In this document: positions 55,298 to 63,334 of the stretch, piece after piece | How the letters are laid out: the number at the start of each line of letters is the position of its first letter | Numbering within the stretch: position 1 is the stretch's first letter | Source of the DNA: Hyphomicrobiales bacterium | Lineage (GTDB): Bacteria > Pseudomonadota > Alphaproteobacteria > Rhizobiales > Aestuariivirgaceae | DNA: 63,334 nt | Assembly: GCA_016792825.1 (NCBI GenBank) | Contig: JAEUMI010000023.1 | Location: 1 to 63,334 of the forward strand | Reading direction: 5' to 3' | Made by a program: the position numbers and the translations under genes | The notes under the pieces: generated by a model | Database searches by the model: none | Told to the model about the DNA's origin: nothing | The model's input: only the letters and a program-made list of their open reading frames with translations

Positions 55298-55686
55298 TTC
55301 GCATTCAGGAGCAGTCGCCTCTTCCGCTCAGTTCTCAATGGTCAAGTACGCACATTTGGCGAGTCAAAATTCAGTAAATGCTCAATATTGGTAAGGCAGT
55401 ATGCTTGCGCCGACCTTGAGGGGCTGGGGATCAGGCAAATGGCGGGAATGACAGCTATGCCCCCCGCTAAGCGGACCCGGCCACATGAGAGTTGGCCAAC
55501 CTTGCGTGAAACCTGTCTCGGTTGCCTCCGCTTCAACGCCGCCCTCTTGTGGCATTGCCTGAATCACTTCGGACACATAGAACTCGTGCCTATTGAGTTC
55601 TAAGGGGACGATTGGTCTGTTCCCGGCGCATGTGATGCCGGATGCTGGTGTTTCAGAGGATTTGCGAGAAGGTGAGGTGTTGACGC
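55298..55686. other. Intergenic region, no supportable gene
   Basis: About 390 bp. Frames on both strands (55382-55774 minus, 55265-55603 plus) are open but have no ribosome site or recognisable motif. It should hold the promoters of the diverging diguanylate cyclase and lipoprotein genes. Confidence 0.4.
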
Positions 55687-55986
55687 ATGCAGGCACGCTC
55701 ATGGGCCTATCTTGTTTCAATCGGCATGTTATCGGGCCTGGCAGGTTGCGAGGATCAGTGTTCCAGCTTTTCACCCAACAGGTTTAATTGCCGGCAGATT
55801 GCCGAAGCCGACTATAATGTTCATTTCAGCTTGCCGGACTCCACCGAAATATTGCTCGGGCGAACCACCGGCCTCAGCAATTGCGCGGCACGAGCTTCCA
55901 GCTACGCAAAGCAATACTCCATTCCCAAGCAATATTATTGTTGCATGATCACCGCGGCGTCATCCTGTGCGGAAAAGCATCGCTAG
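55687..55986 (+). CDS. Small Cys-rich lipoprotein
   Basis: A 99-residue protein with a short signal peptide and lipobox L-A-G-C (lipidated Cys 21). Six further Cys (25, 35, 66, 85, 86, 94) could make three disulfides. The end Y-C-C-M-I-T-A-A-S-S-C-A-E-K resembles a small family of rhizobial secreted proteins of unknown role. AGGTGAGG precedes the ATG. Confidence 0.7.
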   Translation: MQARSWAYLVSIGMLSGLAGCEDQCSSFSPNRFNCRQIAEADYNVHFSLPDSTEILLGRTTGLSNCAARASSYAKQYSIPKQYYCCMITAASSCAEKHR

Positions 55987-56226
55987 CACTGCAACCCGAC
56001 CATTGGCACCGATGATTTAATCCCCGTGACCTGCCGCTGAAGATTCCTGTTTTTGCCATTCGGGCCTGTTGGCGCAAGTCAACCAACCTGCATCAGTTTC
56101 CACTGATTTTTAACTTTCTCCGCGCTGGAACGGCCTTCCGCCCCCGCGGGGCGAACGCTTTTAATATCTTGCTAATCTCGAGTCTGTAGGGTCCGGCGCT
56201 GAAGCTTTTTGCGCTGCGCCCGGATT

Positions 56227-57297
56227 ATGACGATCTTAGGTTTGGACTATCCAATGAGTCTCACCATCGACACTGCCCTGAACCGATTGCCTCCCATTGA
56301 TGAGAGGCTGAATATCCTTCTCAGCATAACCGGACGCATGGATGGTTATCTCTATCGTTGCCGCAACGACGAGTCCCACACAATGCTTTACATCAGCGAC
56401 GGGATTGGGGCCGTCAGCGGATATCCGCCAAGCGATTTCATTCAGAACAAGGTCCTCGAATATGTTTCGGTGATCCATCCGGATGACCTCGATTCGGTGT
56501 ATGCGGCTGTCAACACGGCCCTGGAGGCAAAGCGCAATTGGACTGTCGACTATCGTATTGTTCCAAATTTCGGCCGCGCCGTTTGGGTGCGGGAAATTGG
56601 CGGTGGTGTGCTCAATGATGCCGGCGAAGTCGTATGCCTTGAGGGCTTCGTGACGGATATCAGCGACCGGAAGCTGATCGAGGACAGGAACACCTATTTG
56701 TTGCAGCAGCTCAAGGATGTTAATGAACTGCTCTCCGCCCAGAAGCGTGAGCTCCAGTTGGCAAAACAGCGGAGCGATCATTCGGCCAACCATGACCAGT
56801 TGACGGGATTGCCGAACCGGCGGGCTTTTCATAGTCAGCTCAGATTGGCTGTGGATGAGAGCCGCTCCAGGAACACCCCAATCGGGTTATTGTTCATCGA
56901 TCTCGACAGATTCAAGGAAGTTAATGATACCCTTGGTCATGAAAGCGGTGATGCCCTCCTTCAACACGTCGCGGCACAGCTGCAGACCTTGCTGCGAAGC
57001 ACGGATTTTGTCGCCCGTCTTGGCGGCGACGAATTTGCTTTCCTGCTGTACGGGGATTCAGATCTGACCCGCGAATCGGCGACTGCCGTGGCGCAGCGCG
57101 TTGTGGAAAAACTCCGGATCGACGTCCCTTCGCCCGCCGGTGTTATTAGGGTGGGCTGCACCGTGGGCGTAGCCCTCTTTCCGCTTGATGCCGAAGACCC
57201 CAAGGGTCTCCTGGCGCTGGCTGACCGCTTGATGTATGTCGGCAAGAAGGGCGGCCGCAACCGCTTGGTGACAGTGGAAGAGCTGGAAGCGGCTTAA
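56227..57297 (+). CDS. PAS-GGDEF diguanylate cyclase
   Basis: About 356 residues, soluble. PAS domain (about 30-145, ends D-I-S-D-R-K) joined by a coiled coil to a GGDEF domain. Active site G-G-D-E-F at 266-270 is intact and the inhibitory I-site R-S-T-D is at 257-260, so feedback control is expected. No EAL domain. Start uncertain between 56227 and 56254; ribosome sites are weak. Confidence 0.88.
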   Translation: MTILGLDYPMSLTIDTALNRLPPIDERLNILLSITGRMDGYLYRCRNDESHTMLYISDGIGAVSGYPPSDFIQNKVLEYVSVIHPDDLDSVYAAVNTALEAKRNWTVDYRIVPNFGRAVWVREIGGGVLNDAGEVVCLEGFVTDISDRKLIEDRNTYLLQQLKDVNELLSAQKRELQLAKQRSDHSANHDQLTGLPNRRAFHSQLRLAVDESRSRNTPIGLLFIDLDRFKEVNDTLGHESGDALLQHVAAQLQTLLRSTDFVARLGGDEFAFLLYGDSDLTRESATAVAQRVVEKLRIDVPSPAGVIRVGCTVGVALFPLDAEDPKGLLALADRLMYVGKKGGRNRLVTVEELEAA

Positions 57298-57422
57298 CTG
57301 CTGCGGCAGAAAATTCCTCGACATTCCCCCGGAATAGGTACAAACCCCGGCCTTTACAGCAACATTCCCAGCTGCCGGGCAATACTGACTTCCTGGCCGG
57401 CGAGGAAAGAGAAGCGCACATC

Positions 57423-57647
57423 ATGGCCAAGAAAAAACCGCGGATCGACGACAGCGTCATTCTCTTCGACGTGATCTATGAGGATGGCACCCGGAGCTCG
57501 CGCCGGAAGGTTGCGGCAAGCGATTTGGCTGATTTCGATGGTGACGATCATGCCAAGACCCTGATCATGGCCCAGGACCGCGAGATTGCAAAAATGTCGG
57601 GCAATCAGCGTGGAACCGTGAAAACCATCACGCGTTCGCCCACCTAG
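57423..57647 (+). CDS. Small conserved hypothetical protein
   Basis: A 74-residue basic/acidic mixed protein starting [10 protein letters not shown], with [14 protein letters not shown] near residue 18. Coding is supported by composition and a GAAAGAGAAG leader. Not recognised; no membrane helix or signal. Confidence 0.55.
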   Translation: MAKKKPRIDDSVILFDVIYEDGTRSSRRKVAASDLADFDGDDHAKTLIMAQDREIAKMSGNQRGTVKTITRSPT

Positions 57648-57788
57648 GGTCATTAACCATTGGGGGCTTGTATTCTGCTGGGAAAGCGCCCATATCACAC
57701 TTATCGAGTTTCGGCCGACTGGCTCGGCTTCGCGCTTTTCAAGTCAAAGTGCTTCAGCCCTCCCCTTATTTCCAAAACATCGACACGT

Positions 57789-57814
57789 CACACCACGCAT
57801 AGTGCGTGGGTGTG
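57789..57814 (+). promoter_or_regulatory. Hairpin in the cold-shock gene leader
   Basis: CACACC-ACGCA / TGCGT-GGGTGTG stem with a three-base loop, one bulge, 32 bases before the cold shock start. No U-run follows, so it is probably a leader structure and not a terminator. Confidence 0.5.
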
Positions 57815-57846
57815 GGACTAAGCATTTCGTCTTGAAAGGAAGAATT

Positions 57847-58059
57847 ATGCAAACAGGTACAGTAAAGTGGTTTAACGCGCAAAAGGGCTTCGGCTTCATT
57901 CAGCCAACCACCGGTTCAACCGACGTTTTCGTGCACATCAGTGCCGTTGAGCGCGCCGGCTTGAGCGGTCTCAACGAAGGCCAGAAGGTCTCCTACGAGA
58001 TTGCCACCGACAAGCGCACTGGCAAGGCATCAGCAGATCGCCTGCAGGTAACCAACTAA
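57847..58059 (+). CDS. Cold shock protein CspA family
   Basis: A 70-residue OB-fold RNA chaperone: W-F-N near residue 8, RNP1 K-G-F-G-F-I at 13-18, RNP2 V-F-V-H-I near residue 27. Start at 57847 is supported by GGAAGAA; an upstream frame extends to 57802 but overlaps the leader hairpin. It melts RNA secondary structures on cold shock or in stationary phase. Confidence 0.95.
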   Translation: MQTGTVKWFNAQKGFGFIQPTTGSTDVFVHISAVERAGLSGLNEGQKVSYEIATDKRTGKASADRLQVTN

Positions 58060-58109
58060 TATACAATCTCGTTCAAGCCCATCGACCGCGGATGTACCGG
58101 CGGCGGGTG

Positions 58110-58182
58110 AGAACAGGATGGATCGGCGCTCCCTGGCGTTAATCGCCGGGTTGCCAGCATCGATCCACAGGGGCCGTGTTCT
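58110..58182. ncRNA. Predicted structured element between csp and the 75-residue gene
   Basis: Nested complementary arms: AGAACA/TGTTCT outside, TGGATCG/CGATCCA next, and GGCG-TTAAT-CGCC inside. Either a leader structure for the downstream gene, the 3' structure of csp, or a small RNA. No promoter is assigned. Confidence 0.4.
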
Positions 58183-58230
58183 TCGCAAGGGGAGCGCGGC
58201 TTTATTTTCATTTGTGCAAAGGAGTTCACC

Positions 58231-58458
58231 ATGACAGCCAAGTCCAATCTTTTCATGTTTCGCTCGGAAAAGTCAGCCGCGTTGCATGGTTTTGCGATGG
58301 AGTCGGCAGGCGCAAGCCTTCCGCAGAAATTCGGGCCCTGGGCTGGCATTGGCGTGTTGCGCCCCGATCAGGTGCCGCCCCATGGTCTGCGCCGTGAGGC
58401 GATCGAATCGGGCATCACCGCAAATGGCTATCAGCTTTGGCGGAAGAAATCGTCCTAG
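58231..58458 (+). CDS. Small conserved hypothetical protein
   Basis: A 75-residue protein with K-F-G-P-W near residue 33 and the end G-Y-Q-L-W-R-K-K. AAAGGAG precedes the ATG at good spacing. I recall similar short proteins in rhizobia with no known function. Charge-rich, no membrane segment; perhaps a stress- or RNA-related protein next to csp. Confidence 0.65.
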   Translation: MTAKSNLFMFRSEKSAALHGFAMESAGASLPQKFGPWAGIGVLRPDQVPPHGLRREAIESGITANGYQLWRKKSS

Positions 58459-58472
58459 GCACACAACTAAAA

Positions 58473-58499
58473 CGGGGAGCCTCGACTGGAGACTCCCCG
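58473..58499 (+). terminator. Hairpin after the 75-residue gene
   Basis: CGGGGAG/CTCCCCG stem with inner CTC/GAG pairing and a small loop, 15 bases after the stop. No U-run, so weak as an intrinsic terminator. Confidence 0.45.
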
Positions 58500-58674
58500 C
58501 GAACACACTGGGGTCCAGGTACGCATTACCAAAATCCCGGACTGGCCCTGACACTTCCCCCGCAAAGGTTCCGCGTGTCATGGCTTCATCATGCAGCAAC
58601 AGGGTTTCAAAAGCGTTTCGAAGAAGGCCAAAAGTGCTTAACAGCCGGTTTATCCGCTGTACCGCTTCGACCGA

Positions 58675-59409
58675 TTAGACCGTTTCACGGAGTTTTCTTG
58701 GAGACAGCGTGGTCCAGCGTTCCAGAAACTGCGAAAGCCACTGCTTCACCGATACATCATGGATCAAGTTTCCCGCCAAATGCTCCGGTGCCTGCTGTGC
58801 ATGCGGCAATGAGAATCGGTGCGAACCAGTGACAACCCAGCGGTGCATCGCAAGGCGCGTCACCTCAGGATGAAACTGGATGCCGTAAGCCGCTTCCCCA
58901 TAGCGGAACGCCTGGTTTTCAAAATGCTCGCCCCTGGCAAACAGTTTGGCCCCGCGCGGCAGCGTGAAACTTTCACGGTGCCATTGGTAAACTTCCTGCG
59001 GCCAGTCGCTGATGCCATCGCCGCCATTCACCGGATAAATCGGATAGTAGCCAATCTCAACGCGCGACTCCGCGTGGCCGCCAACGCTTCCGCCCAAATG
59101 CTTCGCCAGCATCTGTGCGCCAAGGCAAACGCCAAGAAAGGGCTTCTGTTCCTTCAGCGGCACCCCGATCCAGTCGATCTCGCGGGCAATCCAGGGTTCC
59201 GGGTCATTGGCGCTCATCGGGCCGCCGAAGACTACGGCGCCCGCATGCCCATCCATCGTTTCGGGCAAGGCATCGCCGAGGCAGGGCCTGCGAATGTCGA
59301 GCGCAAACCCCATTTCCTTGAGCATCAGTCCGATGCGCCCTGGCGTCGATGATTCCTGGTGCAGGATGATGAGTATTTTCTCTGTGTTTGAAAATTCCAT
59401 GAATGACAT
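58675..59409 (-). CDS. Class I glutamine amidotransferase-like protein
   Basis: A 244-residue class I glutaminase-type protein. The nucleophile is in G-V-C-L-G-A-Q (Cys 95), and the catalytic pair lies in Q-F-H-P-E-V (His 180, Glu 182). It resembles stand-alone GMP-synthase-like amidotransferases of unknown acceptor. It follows the SDR gene directly, so a joint pathway is possible. Confidence 0.85.
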   Translation of the reverse strand: MSFMEFSNTEKILIILHQESSTPGRIGLMLKEMGFALDIRRPCLGDALPETMDGHAGAVVFGGPMSANDPEPWIAREIDWIGVPLKEQKPFLGVCLGAQMLAKHLGGSVGGHAESRVEIGYYPIYPVNGGDGISDWPQEVYQWHRESFTLPRGAKLFARGEHFENQAFRYGEAAYGIQFHPEVTRLAMHRWVVTGSHRFSLPHAQQAPEHLAGNLIHDVSVKQWLSQFLERWTTLSPRKLRETV

Positions 59410-60186
59410 TCACGTCGCCCGTCGCCTGACCATGACCTGTTTAATGAAAGGAAGTGACAGGCGGCGCGGCATGGCGCGCAGGCCATAAGCGACAAGCTGA
59501 TTGAAAATCCCCGGAATGACAACCCGGCGCTTCGCCTTGAAGCCCGCCCACCCCTGGCTTGCCACGTCAAAGGCCGACAGGGTGGATCCCCGTTCATTCT
59601 GCCCGGCTCGCGCCTGGAAGCCTGTTTTCACCGTGCCCGGACAAAGCGTCGTCAGCGTGACGCCCGATCCCCTGAGTTCCGAATTCAGGGCATCGCCGAA
59701 GCTCACCACATAATTCTTCGTGGCAAAATAAACCGCCATCATCGGCCCGGGCATGAATCCCGCGATGGACGCCACGTTGATGATCCCTCCGGCTTTGCGG
59801 GCAACCATGGCGGGGAGAAAACGCAATGTAAGATCGGTCAGCACCCGCACATTGAGGTCAATCATTTGCAATTGCTCATTTCGCGAAAGCTCCGCCATGG
59901 GGCCGATGAGTCCAAATCCGGCATTGTTGACGACCACGGCGGGAACCAGGTTCCTGCCGGCCAGCTCCGCCATCAGGGATTCAACTGCTCCGCTCTCGTT
60001 AAGATCGAGTGCGATGACATGGACGGCAACCGGCACCTTGGACGTGATCACCCCTTTGACCCGGTGAAGCTCCTGGTCTCTTCGCGCAACCAGCACCAGG
60101 TCATAGCCTTCCGCTGCCAGCACATGCCCGAAGGCTTCACCGATGCCACCCGATGCACCGGTAATGAGAGCGAGTTTGATGTCCAT
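59410..60186 (-). CDS. SDR family oxidoreductase
   Basis: About 258 residues of a classical SDR. T-G-A-S-G-G-I-G near residue 9, V-N-N-A-G near residue 88, and catalytic Y-F-A-T-K near residue 152. The C-terminal part is basic (R-R-R-V-V-I-P-G). ATG 60186 with AGGA upstream is used; five residues upstream are possible. Substrate unknown. Confidence 0.85.
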   Translation of the reverse strand: MDIKLALITGASGGIGEAFGHVLAAEGYDLVLVARRDQELHRVKGVITSKVPVAVHVIALDLNESGAVESLMAELAGRNLVPAVVVNNAGFGLIGPMAELSRNEQLQMIDLNVRVLTDLTLRFLPAMVARKAGGIINVASIAGFMPGPMMAVYFATKNYVVSFGDALNSELRGSGVTLTTLCPGTVKTGFQARAGQNERGSTLSAFDVASQGWAGFKAKRRVVIPGIFNQLVAYGLRAMPRRLSLPFIKQVMVRRRAT

Positions 60187-60341
60187 GCTTCGTCCTTGCA
60201 CTCTGCGACCGCCATCCCTAGCGATTCAGGCTTGCAACCACTTTGCTTCAATTTCCACGTTTTGTCATGAAATCGCAAATAAACCTGTCTGAGGGGTTCC
60301 CAAAGCCCCGGCAGGTTGCTACACACCGCCAGCGTCAGTGA

Positions 60342-60417
<76 letters not shown>

Positions 60418-60418
<1 letters not shown>

Positions 60419-60455
60419 AAAAAGCCCGCTATTTCAATGAGATAGTGGGCTTTTT
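60418..60455 (+). terminator. Rho-independent terminator of the tRNA
   Basis: AAAAGCCCGCTAT / ATAGTGGGCTTTTT stem with a small loop and a run of five T, directly after the tRNA. Confidence 0.85.
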
Positions 60456-60493
60456 CATTGGTTTTATCCGCCGCAAACCTCAACAATGGAAAT

Positions 60494-62674
60494 CTAGCCG
60501 CGAAAATCCTCACTTCGGCGGGGAAGAGCCTTGAGATACCCCCCCATTTCTGGAAGGAGGCCCATAGCTTCGCTGAGCCGCCTTTTGATCCCGCCGGAAA
60601 CCCCGCCGCCCCGCCCCTTTCCAATTGTTTCTGCGATGCCCAGATAGGCTGCCTCCAGCTGTCTGAATTCATTTGATGCGGCAAGCTCGACATCGCCCAC
60701 GATGGCATGAATGGGTTGACGGTGCGTTTTGCCTTTCATCGGCACGTGTCCGGCAAACAGCGTGGCAAGTCTTGCGGTTTGCGCCGTGAGGCTCCCTGCG
60801 ATCGTGATGTCGTGGTCAATGTATTTGCAGAGGCCCTCGGCCCGCGAAGCTATGTTCACTGTTTCGCCAAGCACGGAATAGTCAAAACGCTCCGAGGATC
60901 CCATGTTGCCAACGCAGGCGGGCCCGCTTGAGAGGCCGATACGGACCGCAAGCGGCTTTGCATCGTTAGCATTCAGCAGGGCGGCCAGGTCCGGCTGCTT
61001 GTTCAATGCGGCAACCGCCTGGCGGATGCCAAGCGCTGCGCGGGCGGCGCGATACTGGTGTTCGGGAATCGTGACCGGAGCGTTCCAGAAGGCCATGACC
61101 GCATCCCCGATGTACTTGTCGATGGTGCCCTGTTCGGCGAGAATGGCTTTGCTGCAGGCATCGAGCAGCAGGTTAATGACATGGACCAGGTCTTCCGGCT
61201 TCAGTTTTTCACTCAGCGGCGTGAAGTTCTCGATATCCACAAACATCACGGTCACATCGCGGATCTCGCCGCCGAGTTTGAGAGCTTTGGGATTAGTTTC
61301 GATTTCCGCCAGAACGGAAGGCGCAACATAATGGCCGAACGCGCCGCGCAGCTTTCGGCCTTCCTTGTCCGTGACAAACAGCCGGAACGCGATGCTCGAT
61401 AGAAACACCGCGGCGAGCGAGAGCAGGGGAAAAGTCGCGTCAAAAAGCACGCCATTGCCGCGGAAAGCCAGAACCGTGAGGCCAAGAATGCCCATGGCAA
61501 GAAGCCCGCTCGAAATGATCGTCATCCATGGCTTTAACAGGCTTCCAAGGATGGTGATCGCCGCGCCCGCGATCAGGACGATCAGCAGCTCAGCTCCAGC
61601 CGCCCACTCGGGCCGGGTGAGGAATATCCCCGATAGGACCTGCTCGGCCGCCTGGGCATGAATTGATACGCCCGGTACGGTTTCACCCAGGGCCGTGGTC
61701 CGCACATCCAGCAGTCCCACGGCCGAGGTGCCGATGAAAACAAGGTGCCCTTCGATTAGCGAACGCAATGCGTCGCGGTCCTTGCCGCCGAGCAACCTTG
61801 CCGCCGAGACATAGAGGTCGGGCGCGTCCGGCCGGTAATACACATGAAACATGCCGGATTCTGAGAGCGGCATCGAGATTTCCCCGACCACCAGGCTTTC
61901 AATCGCATTCTCGGTGTCAGCCGCCGCATGAACCAGCAGCGTATCGAGGCCCTGCGCTACCCGCAGCGATTCGACGACAAGCGAGGGGTAGAGGCGCGAT
62001 CCATCCGTCCACAGCATCGGAATCTGGCGCGCCACCCCTTGTTCCCGGGCGAGGTCGACGTTGATGCTGCCGACTCCTGCCGCTGCAGCGTCGATGACGG
62101 GAATGTTGGCGGTAATCCTGCCAAGGCGCAGTGGCGCATTGGTGGCATCTGCGCCGGTCTGGGCGAAACCTGCCTTTACCGGAACTCCCTGTCCCGTGCT
62201 GCCAGGCGAGGACGCAAACGCCGTGACAACCGGCCGGCCAGCAAGCGCCGCCGCAAAAACCTGGTCATTGTCGGGCAGCAGCCCCGCATCAAAACTGGGC
62301 ATGGCCATTTGGAGGGTCTGCGCTGCCGCCGCATTCTCCAGCAAACGCCGCGGCGACAGCCGATCAGGCTCCGGGAAGACGATGTCGAAAGCGATGGTCG
62401 CGGCGCCCAGTTCGGTGAGCTCGTCCACCAGCGCTGCAAGCTGGCTGCGCGGCCATGGCCACTGCCCAAGGTCCCGCAGGGAGGCTTCGTCAATATCCAC
62501 GATGCGTACCGGTTGCGGCGGATTGTTTTCCCTGGGCCATAAACGTTGCAGGGTATCGAAACCGGCCCCCCGGAGAGCTGAAAGAATGGGAGGGTCATAG
62601 CCCCGAACGGCGAGCAACGCGGCAACAACGGCAAATCCGAAGAAAAGTGCCGGGAGCCTGGTGAAAAGTTTCAT
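60494..62674 (-). CDS. CHASE2 domain adenylate/guanylate cyclase
   Basis: A 726-residue membrane protein. N-terminal membrane helix, periplasmic CHASE2 domain (about 30-340; I-V-D-I-D-E-A-S-L near residue 58), a cluster of two or three helices (about 355-430), then a class III cyclase domain with metal-binding V-D-I-E-N-F near residue 485 and G-D-A-V-M-A-F-W near residue 535. It senses an external signal and makes cAMP or cGMP. Preceded by a FecR-domain gene, a common pairing. Confidence 0.9.
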   Translation of the reverse strand: MKLFTRLPALFFGFAVVAALLAVRGYDPPILSALRGAGFDTLQRLWPRENNPPQPVRIVDIDEASLRDLGQWPWPRSQLAALVDELTELGAATIAFDIVFPEPDRLSPRRLLENAAAAQTLQMAMPSFDAGLLPDNDQVFAAALAGRPVVTAFASSPGSTGQGVPVKAGFAQTGADATNAPLRLGRITANIPVIDAAAAGVGSINVDLAREQGVARQIPMLWTDGSRLYPSLVVESLRVAQGLDTLLVHAAADTENAIESLVVGEISMPLSESGMFHVYYRPDAPDLYVSAARLLGGKDRDALRSLIEGHLVFIGTSAVGLLDVRTTALGETVPGVSIHAQAAEQVLSGIFLTRPEWAAGAELLIVLIAGAAITILGSLLKPWMTIISSGLLAMGILGLTVLAFRGNGVLFDATFPLLSLAAVFLSSIAFRLFVTDKEGRKLRGAFGHYVAPSVLAEIETNPKALKLGGEIRDVTVMFVDIENFTPLSEKLKPEDLVHVINLLLDACSKAILAEQGTIDKYIGDAVMAFWNAPVTIPEHQYRAARAALGIRQAVAALNKQPDLAALLNANDAKPLAVRIGLSSGPACVGNMGSSERFDYSVLGETVNIASRAEGLCKYIDHDITIAGSLTAQTARLATLFAGHVPMKGKTHRQPIHAIVGDVELAASNEFRQLEAAYLGIAETIGKGRGGGVSGGIKRRLSEAMGLLPEMGGYLKALPRRSEDFRG

Positions 62675-62808
62675 ATCCCGCCCGACGTCAGAGCGTTATG
62701 ACTTTGCCCTACCCCGTTTCCGGCATCTTCAGTTGCGTCAATCGGCATCGTCTTCAGCCGTTTCGCATTGTACAAGCCCTCTCAGGCCCACGTTCACGCG
62801 TCAAGTTC

Positions 62809-63334
62809 TCAGTCAATTCTGTTGTCGGAAGAACCGGTATCCGGAGAACCGTCGCTCGGTGAATCGATATCCGGAGGATCACGCTCAGGCCGGCCTTCCC
62901 TGGGGTTGTCCTTGCCGCCAAGATTGCGAACCCTCGACAGTGAGGAACGGCAATCCTGGATAGGAAGCTGGAAAGCGGCGCGCAACGAGATCTGATTCAA
63001 GACAAAAGGCAGATTTCTGCTGATCGCGGCTCCCTTGACACGGCCTGAAAGCTTGCTGGTTTCGTTGCTGCTGGCCCTGCCTACTTCGCAGCCCTCGCGC
63101 AGATCTACGCAATTGTCGTTCCGGCAGAGTCTCACTGAGCCATCAAGCACCGCAACGCCGGTTTGCGCCCGCGACCAGAAGTCAAAGCCAGTACCGCGTA
63201 TGCCAATCGTCGCATTGGCCGTCTGGATTGAATAGGCGCCTTTCGCGCTCCTGCCGGTTATGAAGCGAAACGTGCCCCGCAGCGCTTTGATTGACACTTT
63301 TTGGGCGGAATTTCCGCCCTTCATCAGAAACCGG
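62809..63334 (-). CDS. FecR domain-containing protein (5' end beyond window)
   Basis: At least 174 residues in frame, open to the right edge. FecR-like strands F-R-F-I-T-G-R near residue 20 of the visible part, then I-G-I-R-G-T-G-F-D. The remainder is Asp/Ser/Pro-rich and ends D-N-R-I-D. No start seen inside; the ATG at 63322-63324 is probably internal as the frame continues past the edge. It forms an operon with the CHASE2 cyclase 134 bases downstream. Confidence 0.75.
   Translation of the reverse strand, partial: RFLMKGGNSAQKVSIKALRGTFRFITGRSAKGAYSIQTANATIGIRGTGFDFWSRAQTGVAVLDGSVRLCRNDNCVDLREGCEVGRASSNETSKLSGRVKGAAISRNLPFVLNQISLRAAFQLPIQDCRSSLSRVRNLGGKDNPREGRPERDPPDIDSPSDGSPDTGSSDNRID

Noticed and set aside
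55382..55774. 130-codon minus-strand frame upstream of the lipoprotein gene
   Set aside because: No ribosome site, no recognisable family and overlap with the better-supported lipoprotein gene.
61928..62542. 204-codon plus-strand frame within the cyclase gene
   Set aside because: Arg-rich antisense shadow of the CHASE2 region.

Overview
The window comes from an alphaproteobacterium of the order Hyphomicrobiales (Rhizobiales), probably a Phyllobacteriaceae-like relative. The evidence is the rhizobial flagellar repertoire (MotC, MotE, MotD-type FliK, FlaF, FlbT, FtcR, several short flagellins about 310 residues long, and no FliD, FliS or FliO). Genus cannot be fixed from the sequence alone.

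Layout. (1) 1-6192, plus strand: an oxidative catabolic operon with a hydantoinase-B-type protein, an SDR dehydrogenase and a three-subunit molybdenum hydroxylase (FAD, 2Fe-2S, Mo subunits). It ends in a fragment of an FAD-dependent oxidoreductase gene (6189-6308). (2) 6344-15067: a second catabolic island. It holds a polyamine-type ABC importer (two permeases and a binding protein, but no ATPase gene), a GntR/FCD regulator, a class III aminotransferase, and a plus-strand operon of BKACE (beta-keto acid cleavage enzyme), hotdog thioesterase, DadA/PuuB-like oxidase and a EutQ-like cupin. A TTGTGATCAC motif lies in both divergent promoter regions and is the likely operator. The substrate is unknown; the BKACE-thioesterase pair recalls carnitine degradation, but the carnitine dehydrogenase is absent. 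(3) 15068-15599: no convincing gene.

(4) 15600-51539: a nearly complete flagellar regulon. Most genes are on the minus strand in three blocks: motA-fliM-fliN-fliG-flhB-unknown-flgB-flgC-fliE-flgG-flgA-flgI-motE-flgH-fliL-fliP; three separately transcribed flagellins; and fliF-fliH-motB-motC-fliK-lytic transglycosylase-flgE-flgK-flgL-flaF-flbT-flgD-fliQ-flhA-fliR-coiled coil-flgJ-flgN-two unknown membrane proteins. A short plus-strand block (DUF1217-flgF-fliI) diverges from motA, and the master regulator ftcR closes the region. The flagellins share a 34-nt conserved element upstream of each start. Chemotaxis genes, visNR and fliD are not in the window.

(5) 51540-63334: a mosaic of regulatory and small genes. 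It includes an AT-rich non-coding stretch upstream of ftcR, an orphan LuxR-type HTH peptide with a possible upstream short ORF, a MerR-type regulator, two diguanylate cyclases (one with and one without the inhibitory I-site), a Cys-rich lipoprotein, a cold shock protein with a hairpin leader, an SDR-glutamine amidotransferase pair, an initiator tRNA with its terminator, and a FecR-CHASE2 cyclase operon that runs off the right edge.
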